From Dichomitus squalens LYAD-421 SS1 (Eukaryota; Basidiomycota; Agaricomycetes; Polyporales; Polyporaceae), in the NCBI RefSeq assembly GCF_000275845.1, contig NW_006766883.1:1018418-1075788 (forward strand): 57,371 bases of DNA. Direction: 5' to 3'. Numbering within the stretch: position 1 is the stretch's first letter; each line of letters starts with the position of its first letter. Position numbers and translations under genes: made by a program. The notes beneath the pieces are model-generated. The model searched no databases, had not been told where the DNA came from, and worked only from the letters and a program-made list of their open reading frames with translations. Below, one piece after another: positions 1 through 10,340 of this stretch.

Positions 1-1633
1 ACGGAGCCCATCGAGTGCGTCTCAAGCCAGAAGCACATGTGCATCCCATCTACAAGAGATCTGAGCAAATCATCAGCAGAATTAACGTAGAAAGAAGGCG
101 GGGTGAGGATCGTGAAGGAAAGCAAGACACATTGCCACGTATGCGTCGAAATAGACGCCCTCTTTGACGGTCAGCGCTTTCCATGTCGGGGTCAACGAGA
201 GTCGCTCCCGTCTGTTCCCTCGACCCATGCCCTCTCTCCCTGACTTATCCTCAATCGCTCCAAGCAGCGACTAGTAGCAGCTGTCTATTCCGCGCACACC
301 GTAGTCCTATGAATAGTGCAACCAGGATCTTGCGAGTCTCAAGGCCTCGCACATGCTTTGTGAATATCGTGTACACTGCCGAGGGCTTTGCCCGTACGAC
401 TGATACGGTGTTGGACATAGCGGGGACGTTGATAGGGACCGTGTTGGATAGCAAGGGATGCCGAGTCGTTGTATCGCTTGTTCGGCGCCGCGCACCCGTC
501 CTTCGTGAATAGACCTTCGTTGTCTACCTATGAGTAGCTACCGGCACTGGCGATCTGGAGCTGGGCGGTCGACTTGTCGTGCTTGTCATGAGAGCGGGTC
601 TCGAGGCGGGCCTGCTCCTCGGCGATCTGCTCCTCGAGCTCGGCGATAGTGTTGACGCCTGGTGCTTGGTCGCGAGGTGTACACCTCTCGGTGGAATCTG
701 GATCATGCACAAGAATGGTGTCTCGCACTTGACTGCTAGTAGCGACTTGGACATAGCATACATATATCCGCATCTTGTCTAATGAAAAGTAAATGGTATC
801 AAGTAATAGCGCAAGATACATACCTAACTACCATTGCCGGGATCCATCCGCGCAGATGCGAGATGGCCAGATTCCGTCAGGCGAGATGGGAGTTGGCCAG
901 TATTAGGCGGTGCTTGCGGTTTCCGGAAGGGGCAGGCCAGTTTCGGGCGCCGTGGCCATGCGAGACCATGGTTTGCTAGTTTTGCTGATGGACGTCGTTC
1001 GCAACGCGACCTGCGCAAGCAGCTGCCGTCCACGGCCAGTTTGGAACTGTTATTCCGTCATGTTCGAATCTGCATTCATCGCTCCCTGTAGAACTCCAGG
1101 GAAAGCTTCTTACTTGGTCCTTCTTTCCGAGGTGATGAGGTCATCACCATTCAGTGTGATCTGCGTTTATCCGGTTTTACTTACCACTGCGCACCCGATG
1201 CTAGATGCAAGGTCGTGCGTAACACTATGCATATCCGCAACACCGCCGCTGTGTAGCTAGTCGACTTCCACTACCTCTGCTGTTGGGGAAGCGACTAGAA
1301 GCCAGTTATGTATCCCCCCGGCTCCTGTCGTTGCTATCGAAAATCTGCTTCTCCTTCAATCAAGCCGCCACCCTGACTATCCTCGGCATGTAACAGCTCC
1401 GCGATTCCAAAAGATGGCAGCCTGAAATGCTGCTAACTGAGTTATCCTATTTCTTGTCATCGACGCCGCAGTTCGACTGGCTGACCGTACTTACTGCCCG
1501 CCAGAAGCGTCTCATCTTGAGTCTCCCTGCAATATCTTTGAGGCCATCTCAGACTCTCGCCTTCTGGTCCTCGACATCACGACTCTGGCGGACATACCAT
1601 CTCCGTGCCCCGACCTTGTCCGAGTCATCAGTC
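1..1633. other. intergenic, no confident gene
   Basis: Apart from the small coding-like fragment at about 528-665 on the minus strand, this stretch shows only short reading frames with no family signature and no coherent splice structure. I see no repeat or RNA gene in it. Confidence 0.4.
528..665 (-). other. coding-like fragment, coiled-coil C-terminus
   Basis: A stretch on the minus strand reads as a clean coiled-coil segment (AELEEQIAEEQARLETR) followed by a Ser/Ala-rich end and a TAG stop at 528-530. Its codon choice (GAG, CTC, ATC, GCC, AAG) matches the real genes of the window, unlike the surrounding DNA. Upstream on the same strand I find no exon that joins to it convincingly, and the frame soon becomes AT-rich and non-coding in character. 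It is therefore either the last exon of a gene with small upstream exons, or a relic of a duplicated gene end. No family recognised. Confidence 0.3.
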
Positions 1634-2644
1634 ATGAACTTCTCTGTTCATCTGCTTCGATGTCCCAGCGCTCTCTTCAGCTCTTCTGTTGCCGGTTCGG
1701 GCGCGCCGACATGTCGCACCTGCCGCTGCCTATTCGGGAGCATTTTGTTGGCCAGACGCGACCGATTCTCGAGCTCGCTGCAGAGCCAGATCTCACAGCC
1801 TCTCCTGCGTCCGCTGCCTCCGCTGCCTCCGGCCTTTCCATGCTACCCGACCTCCGACCCGTCCGGGGACTGCACTGACGTGCACCGATTGTGGTCAGTT
1901 GCGTCGTTCAGAGCGAACGAGTCCGGCGCCATGCAGGGAGCCAACTTCGAGACATTCGTCCTCACGAACAGCACCCTCAGCGCCTGTTTTAACAGCAACG
2001 TCGCTTGGCGTGCCCTGCGGTCAGGGTAGTGTCCCCGTTGTCGGCGTCGACATTCAGAGCTCAGACAGCTGTCGAGTTCGCAGCAGCACACAACCTCCGC
2101 GTGGTTTTGAAGGGTACCGAATGAGCGGTAGACGATCCCCTCGCCTGAGCGCCCCTTCTACATTCCTCGTCCATCTTCTTGATGGTGCTCATGATGTGCT
2201 AACAGGCATCATCTATCTGGACGAAGCACGGCTCGGGGTTCCTTCCTTATCTGGACGCACAATCTCAAATGCATCACATTTCACGAAACCTTCAGACTTA
2301 CAGGCGCACCCACGTCGGAGACACATGACAACGGTCAGGCGCGACCCTGCGTTATACGGTCCAGTGTATGCTTACGGTATTTTTCCGTAGCTGTTGCGCT
2401 AGGCGCTGACGTTCAATGGGAAGAAGCATACAATGCCGTCAACGCGAAAGATCGGGTCGTGGTCGGGGATGTTTCTGCCGGAGGCACCGTTGGCGCCGCA
2501 AGCGGCTGGATAATTCACAGTGCATCGTCTCCGACGTTTGGACTGCGTCCACTCCGACTATCCGATTAATGCGGGGTCTCCCGCGCCAGTCACGGAATTG
2601 ACAGGCGTGGACAATGTGTTGCAGTTTGCGATGATCAGCTCAAA

Positions 2645-2680
2645 CAGAGTGTTTACAATTGCACGCAACTGGCTACGTAG
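2645..2680 (+). repeat. left terminal inverted repeat of the MITE
   Basis: This is a 36-bp arm whose reverse complement is found without mismatch at 3087-3122. It contains the palindrome CTACGTAG at its inner end. The first C may be shared with the target-site duplication. Confidence 0.9.
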
Positions 2681-3122
2681 CCACGAATGCACGCAGTCGC
2701 GCGTTCGTTTTCGCAGTTACAACACAAGCGTGCAGTCGTGTAATCGCGGAGTCGGGTAAGCGACGCCAAGTATCCTATTCTTAGCTCTTAGTGGCCCCTG
2801 CAACAAAGCTCTTTCCTTGCGCAATGTAGATCGACCATAATTCAAATGTTCTCTACCATTAATCCAGTTCTCAATGCGCGCAAAACGAGTCTACTCAAGG
2901 GCTTTGCAGGATGTATAGACTTTGGCCTTGCCCTTCGCCGAACTCCTGCCGGAGGGCGCTCCAGTTACAACTTACAATAGACGCGCAGTTACACGACTGC
3001 TAGTAGTAACTGCGTGGCTGCATACACACAGAGCTTGGCGAGCTTCGCAATGAATCGACTGCGTGAATACGTGGTTACGCAGCCTGCTACGTAGCCAGTT
3101 GCGTGCAATTGTAAACACTCTG
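2646..3122. mobile_element. MITE-like element with long terminal inverted repeats, possibly hAT type
   Basis: A 36-bp perfect inverted repeat bounds the element (2645-2680 and 3087-3122; outer sequence CAGAGTGTTTACAATTGC). Weaker inverted similarity continues about 100 bp inward on each side, including ACGCAGTCG and GCAGTTAC-type subterminal motifs in both orientations. The flanks are GCTCAAAC (2638-2645) and GCTCGAAC (3123-3130), an 8-bp target duplication with one G-to-A difference. Removing the element plus one flank copy restores the reading of the host oxidase pseudogene across SSN-GTN, which is strong evidence for insertion. It encodes no transposase. The 8-bp duplication and the CAGAG terminus suggest hAT, but that class is an inference; the exact first base is ambiguous because the terminal C may belong to the duplication. 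Confidence 0.85.
3087..3122 (-). repeat. right terminal inverted repeat of the MITE
   Basis: Exact reverse complement of 2645-2680. Directly outside it lies GCTCGAAC, the right copy of the imperfect target-site duplication. Confidence 0.9.
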
Positions 3123-4190
3123 GCTCGAACGGGACAAACTTCGTCGCTAACCTCTTCTTCGCTCTCAGAGGCGGAGGCGGGGGCACGTATGGCGTCATCA
3201 TCTCGGTCACCGTACCAGAGACATGAAGACGTCCCGACCGTGGATGCTTTGTTCCGGGCGTCGACGAACTTAATGCCTCGCCGACCACTCCTGTGCAAAG
3301 CTTGTTGACTAAACTGGTGAGGGTACATCCCCAGCTATCAGATGACGACCGGGCGGATTTCGTGTCGCTCCAGCCCGATGTGACAACCGTAGGGCTGGGT
3401 CTTTCGCCCACCGTATGAGCGCGGATGAACAGCACCGTGGACGCAGCGAACGCAAGCATTGAACCATTCTGCGCCACCGCGCAGACAATTGCGCCGAACA
3501 GCTTCGGCGCCGTTACGTTCACCACCGCGCAAACCGTTCTCATTCAACTTCTTGGCCTGGTTCACGGCCTTCTTCCCGGCAGCTACGGTTACCGCAGGCA
3601 TGAACTGCGTGGGCGGCCCCTTGCCCCGCGATGTCATTCCGGGCCAGCCAGAGCACGTCGCAGAGACGCTAGTGGTCTCGTCATGCTGTGAGCCTCCAAA
3701 CCGGAATCTTACTTTCGTCCTAGACTCGATCGTTGATCGTTCACGCATTCTATTTTCCGTGCGCCATAGCTGGTTGGCGGTGGCGCTGTCTAAAGTGGAT
3801 CCCGATGCGATGGGATGAACTCCGCCTGGCGCACGGCTCTTGTGCATGCGATCTTCTCCAAAGGCTGGGTAGAATGCACCCCAGTTGATGTCATAAACCA
3901 TATGATGGACGAGCTTCGTCGAGGCTAACATGTCCGGCGTCCGGCGCTTACTTCAACGAGGTGCGGTGGGGCAACCCGTGTTCTCATTGTACATACTCGC
4001 ACTAACTTTGTTTGTCAACTACCATTCGCCAGGCTTCTCTGGTCGAGTCTGAGCCCCTCCAGGCTTTCTTCTGCAACCACCGCGATCGGCGGAGGGAGAT
4101 CAAGGCGATCTATGACCCTATCGACATGTTTGTGGTTCGGGAAGGCATAAGTAGGTTCGGATGAGTGGACGCGGACCTCGTGCAGGGTCT

Positions 4191-5021
4191 ACATTGGAGC
4201 TGGCCCAATGCGGAGATAGGGGTGTCACCCAATGATTGTGTACCATGGCGCTGTGGTATGCCGTATAAGAACAGACGAGGGTATGCTACGTATGTACCGC
4301 CTAGACAATACCCAGACGAGCGTAGACAGCATTGTACTTGGAGCCTACCATGAGGCGCGGCCTCGCAGGGCAATAGACGTGGGCTGGAAAGGAAAGGGAA
4401 AGGAAAGGGTATGCTGTGATACGGTCAACACAACAGTGGATTGCGACGTTCGACGAACATAAGCAGACATTCGAGCACTACGCTACAAAACTACAGATGA
4501 CGTACGCGATGTTACTAAGGGACTGCGACAACGAACTGGAACGAAGAGTAAGTGACATAGGTATAGCGAGGATGTCATGATTCGAAAAAGACGCACGAAA
4601 ACCGTGTTAGTCTGGGAATCGAGGAAGATAACGGGAGAAGGGAGCGAGCGTGACGGAGAGCGATACGGAGATGGCAGAAACGGAGATCGGAAGGAGGGGA
4701 CACGGACCATAGCTAGCCTATGATCGAAGCGGAGCAGGATAAGAATCAGAAAGACGAGAAAATTGGACTACAGGCGTGCTGGGATGTGAGAGGGGAGGGG
4801 GTACGCTGTGGCTGCACTGTCCATGCACGAAAGCAGATGCGGGCGGGGAAAGTGGGTGTTTGTGCGTATAGGGTAGGACAGGATAGAGGAGATATGGACA
4901 TGCAATATCAACAATAGACAGAGAACCAATACTATGACTGACTGTATCAATACAGGAAAGTGAGAACGCGCTGCTCAGCTATCATCATCATTATCTAGGG
5001 TCGGTACTCTTATTGACTAGT
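4191..5021. other. intergenic; purine-rich strand
   Basis: No gene recognised. The + strand is strongly purine-rich from about 4380 to 4900, beginning with a short GGAAAG-type direct repeat at about 4386-4409. The stretch lies between the oxidase pseudogene and the 3' end of DCP2. Confidence 0.5.
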
Positions 5022-7414
5022 TCACGCCCGGTATCCGGGGCTCGGTGCGTTAAGAATAGATAGTAACTGAGCATTGTTGGTGGCTCTGATGGCATTATTA
5101 TGAGCTACAATGAGCAGATTTAGCGAAAAACATCCGCGCAGAATCATGCGTGTACTCACCGATATGAGGTGCAGCATAGTGGGGAGGAGGGACAGTGCGC
5201 AAAGGACTGGTCGGCGCCTGGAGCAATGCAGGATACATCGGCGGAGGCGCGAAGGATGATGCCGAGCCGTGGCACGGACCGCTCAATGGCAGCATGGCAC
5301 GTAGCTGATGCTCGTTCATGCTCTGTCGAGGAATGGCCGCAGGAACGAAGGGAGGGAGGTGATAGGCATGACTGGTCTGGGGACGGTTCATGAACACATC
5401 TGGAGCTTGCCCCCGGTACGCGGAATGCAGGTCTTGCGAGCGGGGCATGTGTGGTGTGGGAGAGGAATAAATGACCGACTGGTCGATGGTGGGTGGCGGC
5501 ACGGAGGGAGGCTGAAGAGGTACGTAGGCAGGCTGGGATGGCGCCGCCATAGGGGAGCGATGACCCATACGAGAAGTAGCCCTATCCGACTCTTGAGCCA
5601 CGCTTTCCAGTATAGAGATGTACCGCATCTCCTTGGCTATGTTGCGACTATGCGAGAGGTAAGGAGAAATGTCTGCCGTCGAACCACGACGCGCATGGCC
5701 GCCGCCTACCGTGCCAAGAGAAGGTGATGTCGCGGACGATGTACCAGAAGAGCTACTTTGCAAGGGGGTGCGCCCGGGAGACTGTGGAGGTGGGATAGCT
5801 GCAGAGACGGTCGAGGGCAGCTGTACAATGGGTGCAGACATTTTGGCCGGCGCGTGAGCAGACCAATCCGGGCTCTCGCAAGGCTGAGCGGGTAGAGCTT
5901 GACGATGAGAAGCCGGGACTGGCACGGGTAACACCTCAACTGGCGGAGTCTGAGGCTTGCCCGTATCGTCCAATGTAACGGATGCGGCAGACCGCATCAG
6001 TCCACTAAGAAGAACGGCCAGATGGGAGTCTCCCGTATTGAGGGGGATGGGGTCGGCCTGTCGAGCAGGGTCGGGCGTGGCGGTGCTAATGCTTGACTCG
6101 AAAGTCGAGTCATGAACGCGAGCAGCACTGTACTGGGGGGAAGGCGTGTGGGGTTCTGCAGACGATGCTTGAGAGCTTAGCTCTTGAGCGTTCTGATCCT
6201 GCGCGGCTGCACCATCCTCCTCGCTAGAAGATTGAATTTCTTCCTTAACATTTTGTACAGGGGGTTTGGGTATTTTGCGCGGGAGATGATGGGGCTTGCG
6301 GTCATGAATGAAGGCTTTGAGAGGACTATGGAGAGATGAGCAGCCGGGAGGTGCCAATGATTCCACAGACATACCCGATGAATGGCGAGATGAGATAGAA
6401 CTTGCCAGGCACAGTTCTGCCGCGCTTCCAAGTCGGGAGCTCGCTCAATCGGAACCAAGAGATTTTCTAATCGGGCCCTCAGATTAGTGTTTTCGAACAC
6501 ATCATCAACCACACCCACGCTGATCTCCTTCCTCGTCCTTGTCTTGAAGGGGTAGTCTTCCGGCACTCCAGGGACTATGTACAGAGAGATCGACTGCTCC
6601 TTAATGGACATCTGCAGGACATTGTCGGGGTCTAGTTGCTCCTCTAGGTCATATCCAGTTTCTTCGAGCACCTACAGGTACGCCGGAATGAGGGGTGGTG
6701 CACTATGGAGCGCACAATAGGAGGGTCTCACCTCGCGAATGGCACAACGATGCTTCGGTTCCTGCTCATTGATCTTGCCTTTCGGGAAGCCCCATCCTGC
6801 TGACGATTTCCAGCCCTTGACGAGCACGACCTGCGGTAAGGGGGACATTCCTTACGTAAGCGAGAGATTCTGTGGTATTGTGCTGCGACCAACCTTATCC
6901 CAGGTGTCGTTGAGCATGATTGCGCCGCACACTGGCACGCGAGTCTTGTACTTCATGAATTGTTCAAAGGAGCGGTCGTGATCTTCTGCCCAGTGTGCGA
7001 GAAGAGGGCATGCGCGGAACAGAGCTTCGGAAAATGTCTTGAGTGTGTAGGATGGGAACTTGGATGGGTTCTGCTCTCGAATGAAGTCTTCGTAGTACCA
7101 ATGACTGTGGTTTGTGGTGTCAACTGAGTTCCGAGGATGGATGGGCTGGTCTACTGACGCTTGTTCCACCTGGAAGCAAACTCTCTCGACCGACGCGAGC
7201 TCCTCTTCAGGGAGGTTGAGGATGAAACGACTAAAGGCGTTCAACATATTGGTTGAGGAGAGGATTTGTGGTGAAAGACGCACCTGGACAGGTCCTCGAG
7301 GACCTCATCTCTACTGAGATCAGAATACTGAACAGTCGCATACGCGTGTTCGTGGGATGATGACGCTTGTGCGGCTGCATAGAGCTCTGGCGATGATGAA
7401 GATGATGAGGCCAT
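5022..7414 (-). CDS. DCP2: mRNA-decapping enzyme subunit Dcp2
   Basis: Dcp2 removes the 5' m7G cap of mRNA in the cytoplasm (P-bodies) as the Nudix catalytic subunit with Dcp1. The start at 7414 opens a Ser-rich leader, then the Dcp2 box A domain (SRFILNLPEEELASVERVCF, HWYYEDFIREQNP, PSYTLKTFS). After an intron comes the Nudix box GWGFPKGKINEQEP plus CAIREVLEETGYDLE, with the REVLEETG catalytic glutamates intact. Box B follows (SELPTW, GKFYLISPF), then about 400 residues of Pro/Ser-rich tail. If the last intron (starting at the GTGAGT just after PHI) is spliced, the protein ends in a short exon with NNAQLLSILNAP, stop at 5022-5024. This resembles the helical leucine-rich motifs that bind Edc3 in fungal Dcp2. 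Without that splice the protein would stop at 5098-5100. It is divergent from the TPR-MYND gene. Confidence 0.93.
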
Positions 7415-7756
7415 GTTGAGTGGCAAAGGGGGGAGGAGGGAGAAAAGGCGATAGAATGGAAGGAATTGGGTCAGAGCGCGAGAGTGTGGGCAGAGACTGT
7501 GGTAGTTGGTGGCTGGAGAACGAACGCCTGCCGAGCCAGGGCAATTGGCTCCCTTGGCGCCGCCACAATCGAAACAAGGACAAATCTTCTGCTCCGTCTC
7601 GTGGCCCAGTACTCGTCTGGCCCTGACATCTGCCCGAGCCTGTTCAGGTTCTGGCGCAGCAGCTTCGATCGAAGCTTGCCATCTCCGTCCTTTCGTTCAG
7701 GCTTGCGTTCGGTACTCCAATTGTCGTCTCACCTTCTATCTCTGTGCGCGTCCGAC
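7415..7756. promoter_or_regulatory. divergent intergenic region DCP2 / TPR-MYND gene
   Basis: This 342-bp region separates two genes transcribed away from each other and must hold both promoters. I see no convincing TATA box; a GCGCCGCC block and pyrimidine-rich tracts towards the right-hand gene are the only notable features. Confidence 0.5.
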
Positions 7757-8473
7757 ATGGCTTTCAACCTTTCAGTCAACCCCACGGCTGCCCAAGCCAT
7801 GGGAATTGGCGACGGTGTCGCGCTCAACAACGAAGCGTTGCGTCTCGAGAGCCAGGGTGACCTCGCTGGTGCAGAGCACAAGCACCTTGAGGCCATAAGT
7901 GTCAAAGAGGCTGGTCTTGGCACTGACCATTCTACGACTGCCGTGTCCTACAATGGCCTGGGTGAGCTCTATCTCAAGATGGAACGGCGTGACAAAGCGG
8001 AAGAGTATCTCACTAAAGCCCTGCGCGTCCGCGAGCATTGCGGTCCTGCTGCTGACCTGGCAGTCACCCGCGACAACTTGGGTAAGCTGTATGAGATGAA
8101 GGATGACCTGCAGGCAGCACAGGACATTCGCCTTGAGGGCGCGCCAGACAACATTGCATGCGGCAACTACAACGTGAGTGCTCGTGTCTTCCTTAGGTTT
8201 CGCCTTCGTTTAATCCTTCCCCCTCCAGTGTCTCAAGCTTCAGAATCTCCTGAGTAGCTTATCGAAGTGTTCGGCTTGCAAGGTATGCTTCCGAGCATGC
8301 CGCGTAGAATTCTTCAGTCTGCTCACTTACCTTTCAGGCCATCCTGTATTGCTCTCAAGCCTGTCAAGTCAGTTCCGTCTTCGGTACATCCCTTCTAAAG
8401 TGGCTCTTACCATCGTGTTTCCACACAGAAAGCCGACTGGAAACGGCACAAGAAGTATTGCCGGCGCAGGTAG
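7757..8473 (+). CDS. TPR-MYND zinc-finger protein
   Basis: A small protein of about 180 residues. Residues about 20-130 form tetratricopeptide-like repeats (LNNEALRLESQGDLAGAEHK, YNGLGELYLKMERRDKAEEY, RDNLGKLYEMKDDLQAAQ). The C-terminus is a MYND zinc finger read across three introns: CGNYNC, then KCSACK, ILYCSQACQ, and ADWKRHKKYCRRR, then TAG at 8471-8473. The Cys/His ligands needed for two zinc ions can all be placed. MYND fingers bind proline-rich peptides, and many small TPR-MYND proteins of mushrooms have no known role, so no function is assigned. A decayed second copy follows about 460 bp downstream. Confidence 0.8.
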
Positions 8474-8935
8474 AGGTTTGATCGCAGCAGACTGGTTCTT
8501 GGAAGGTAAGTATATCACTCCGCGTTACAACCGGTCGGGAAGCTGAGCTCTTGTCTTGCAGGCTACCCTCCATCACGAGGAATGGTTGAGGCGATTTTTG
8601 TCTCCTTTGTGTCCTATAGACCAAATGGGGCTCGGGTACCGTTGTACGAGAATTCTCCGTTACCAAGCACTTTCCTTGCCCCGGACTTTTAGCAACATTG
8701 GACTTGAATAGGCGCAATAGCTCCACGTCTACAAGGTGCAATCTTTGCCCCAGTCAGGATAGGTAGCTCACCATCGTGACGATTGAATCAGTTCCGTCTC
8801 GTCGACCAAGTGGTCAACCGCCGTAGCTGACGATAGCTTCAACCAGTCGTCTGTGGTAAGCGTTCGCAGCCACTATAAAGTGCGCACTCACTCTGGTTTC
8901 CCACGCCCTTCAGCCACACCACTGGAGCCTCCGCA

Positions 8936-9530
8936 TTGCTTTGTGCACCATCCATGATGGACAGTGGTGAACCGAACGTCGCCATCGCCTTGAACATCAG
9001 CGAGGGCGCGAAGTTCATAGACCATGTGTACCTGAACCAGAGGTTTGGCGATTTGAAGCGGGCCGAGCGAGCATATGGGGTCCATCCAGACCCGGGAGCA
9101 AGGCCCCGGGAAAGACTACTACCTCACCGTGATTCCTACAATGCGCTTGGGAACCTCTATGTGGCGAGGGGGAGGCGTAGGGGCGCCTCAACAAAGCGTT
9201 GGTTATCTGTGTCATGAACAGTCTGTTGGCTGATCTCGCTGTCGCCCGAGACAATTTGTTGGGAATTATCCAGATGAATGGCAGCCTGCGGGCGGCGGAT
9301 ATCCGTCGCAAGATAGCCCAGATAATGTTGCTTGCAGCAACTGGCGCAAGTACCTCACCTTTCGTTTCGCATTCGCCACTCATTACTGTCAGTGCACCAA
9401 GTATACGAACAGTCTAGCGCGATTGTGGCAATGCATCGACTACGAGATACGTACCACGTTGATACTGCGCCGTAGAGATCAGTGTCCGAAAGCGACTTGG
9501 ACAGGCCACGCGTTACTGAACATTGCGCTC
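8936..9530 (+). pseudogene. decayed tandem copy of the TPR-MYND gene
   Basis: Fragments of the neighbour can be followed in order across frame changes. SYNALGNLYVARGR corresponds to the TPR motif YNGLGELYLKMERR. The segment LNKALVI...LLADLAVARDNL at about 9187-9258 has exactly the same length as the parent segment LTKALRV...ADLAVTRDNL. NGSLRAADIR and PDNVACSNW follow, matching DDLQAAQDIR and PDNIACGNY. DQCPKATWTGHALL at about 9479-9520 resembles the last MYND helix. Frameshifts and lost cysteines show it is not functional. Confidence 0.7.
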
Positions 9531-10340
9531 GTACTCACTCCGTTCAGGACGCCGACTGAACAAGGCGCAACCAATGCTGCCGTCCCAATGGTTGCGCGCA
9601 GTTATCGGCCCCTACCAGTGAGACTGGTGCTTGTTTTCGATTCTTTCGCACTTAATCTGATATCGCTTTGCGTTGTAGAACTTCAATCTCTGTCCATCGC
9701 GAAGGCGGCGCTTTGGGGGTGCTGACGGGAGGGTCTGTAGTGCGGGCTGTGATAGTTTCGCTTGCTCGAACACCACCCCTGTGGGGTGTCTGCTTCAACC
9801 TGTAGCGAGTCATGACTCACCTGTATTCATGGATCTGGAGTTGGGCTGAGCGACGCGTGGAAGCAGTGGATATCCCAGTGGCTGGTCAGGAAGTCGTGGG
9901 CGAGGAACCTCAGCCACAGCGCGGCGCGGCGCGTCGTGCCGCGTTTGTTGCAAAAACCACGTGCGCGCGGCGTCATGGGCGCTTCATGGATATAGGACCG
10001 GCGCCCACTGTGTGGCAGACGGAAGCGCCGCAGACTCGGAGAACACATGCATACTATCATAGTGAGGACGTAGAGGCGACTCTTCTGCTTGTGTTCAGGG
10101 CTATGCATGCACTCAACAGCGCTGTCTGCTTTGCGCTATACCCACGGCTATGTAGATGACCTCACGACGACCTGCACGTCGCGTCGACGATCTCCTGTTC
10201 AGGAACATAGTGGACAGCACGGACCGGATATAAATACGACACTAGCATCCCGAACTCAACAGATAAAGTGAAACGCAGTGCGCCCTGTTGACGTCTCTTC
10301 CGCGCTCTTCTCGATACTCCAGTCTACCAAATAGATCTCT
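9531..10340. other. intergenic, no gene seen
   Basis: Only short reading frames without a family signature. The last 150 bases precede the GRAM-domain gene and probably contain its promoter; ATATAAAT lies at about 10228-10235. Confidence 0.45.

Larger units (their letters stand above)
1634..4190 (+). pseudogene. berberine-bridge-type FAD-linked oxidoreductase pseudogene, broken by frameshifts and a transposon
   Basis: Pieces of one secreted flavoprotein oxidase appear in the correct order but in different frames. A signal-like start at 1634 is followed by CRCLFG (about 1720) and CWPDATD (about 1755, another frame). SQISQPL, PCYPTSDPSGDCTDV and GANFETFVLTNSTLSACF lie at 1785-1995. Next come GVPCGQGSVPVVGVD (about 2010-2055) and AVEFAAAHNLRVVLKGT (about 2067-2117). 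The FAD-binding core GGTVGAASGW is near 2480 and GVDNVLQFAMISSN ends at about 2645. After the inserted element, FVANLFFALRGGGGGTYGV resumes at about 3140, then VSKVDPDA-like residues near 3800, GAYFNE near 3950, and the typical C-terminal AIYDPIDMFVVREGI at 4107-4150. Family knowledge: FAD_binding_4/BBE oxidases of this CRCxxG...CWP type are secreted and oxidise small alcohols or sugars. At least five frame changes, several stops and the insertion make it non-functional. Confidence 0.85.

Noticed and set aside
3338..3931. 197-codon open frame on the minus strand
   Set aside because: It lies antisense to the FAD oxidase pseudogene, whose plus-strand blocks are recognisable at the same place. 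No family signature in the antisense frame.
5098..5166. DCP2 stop at 5098 as the true end
   Set aside because: Possible, but the alternative splice yields a leucine-rich end typical of Dcp2; I kept the longer model and state the doubt.
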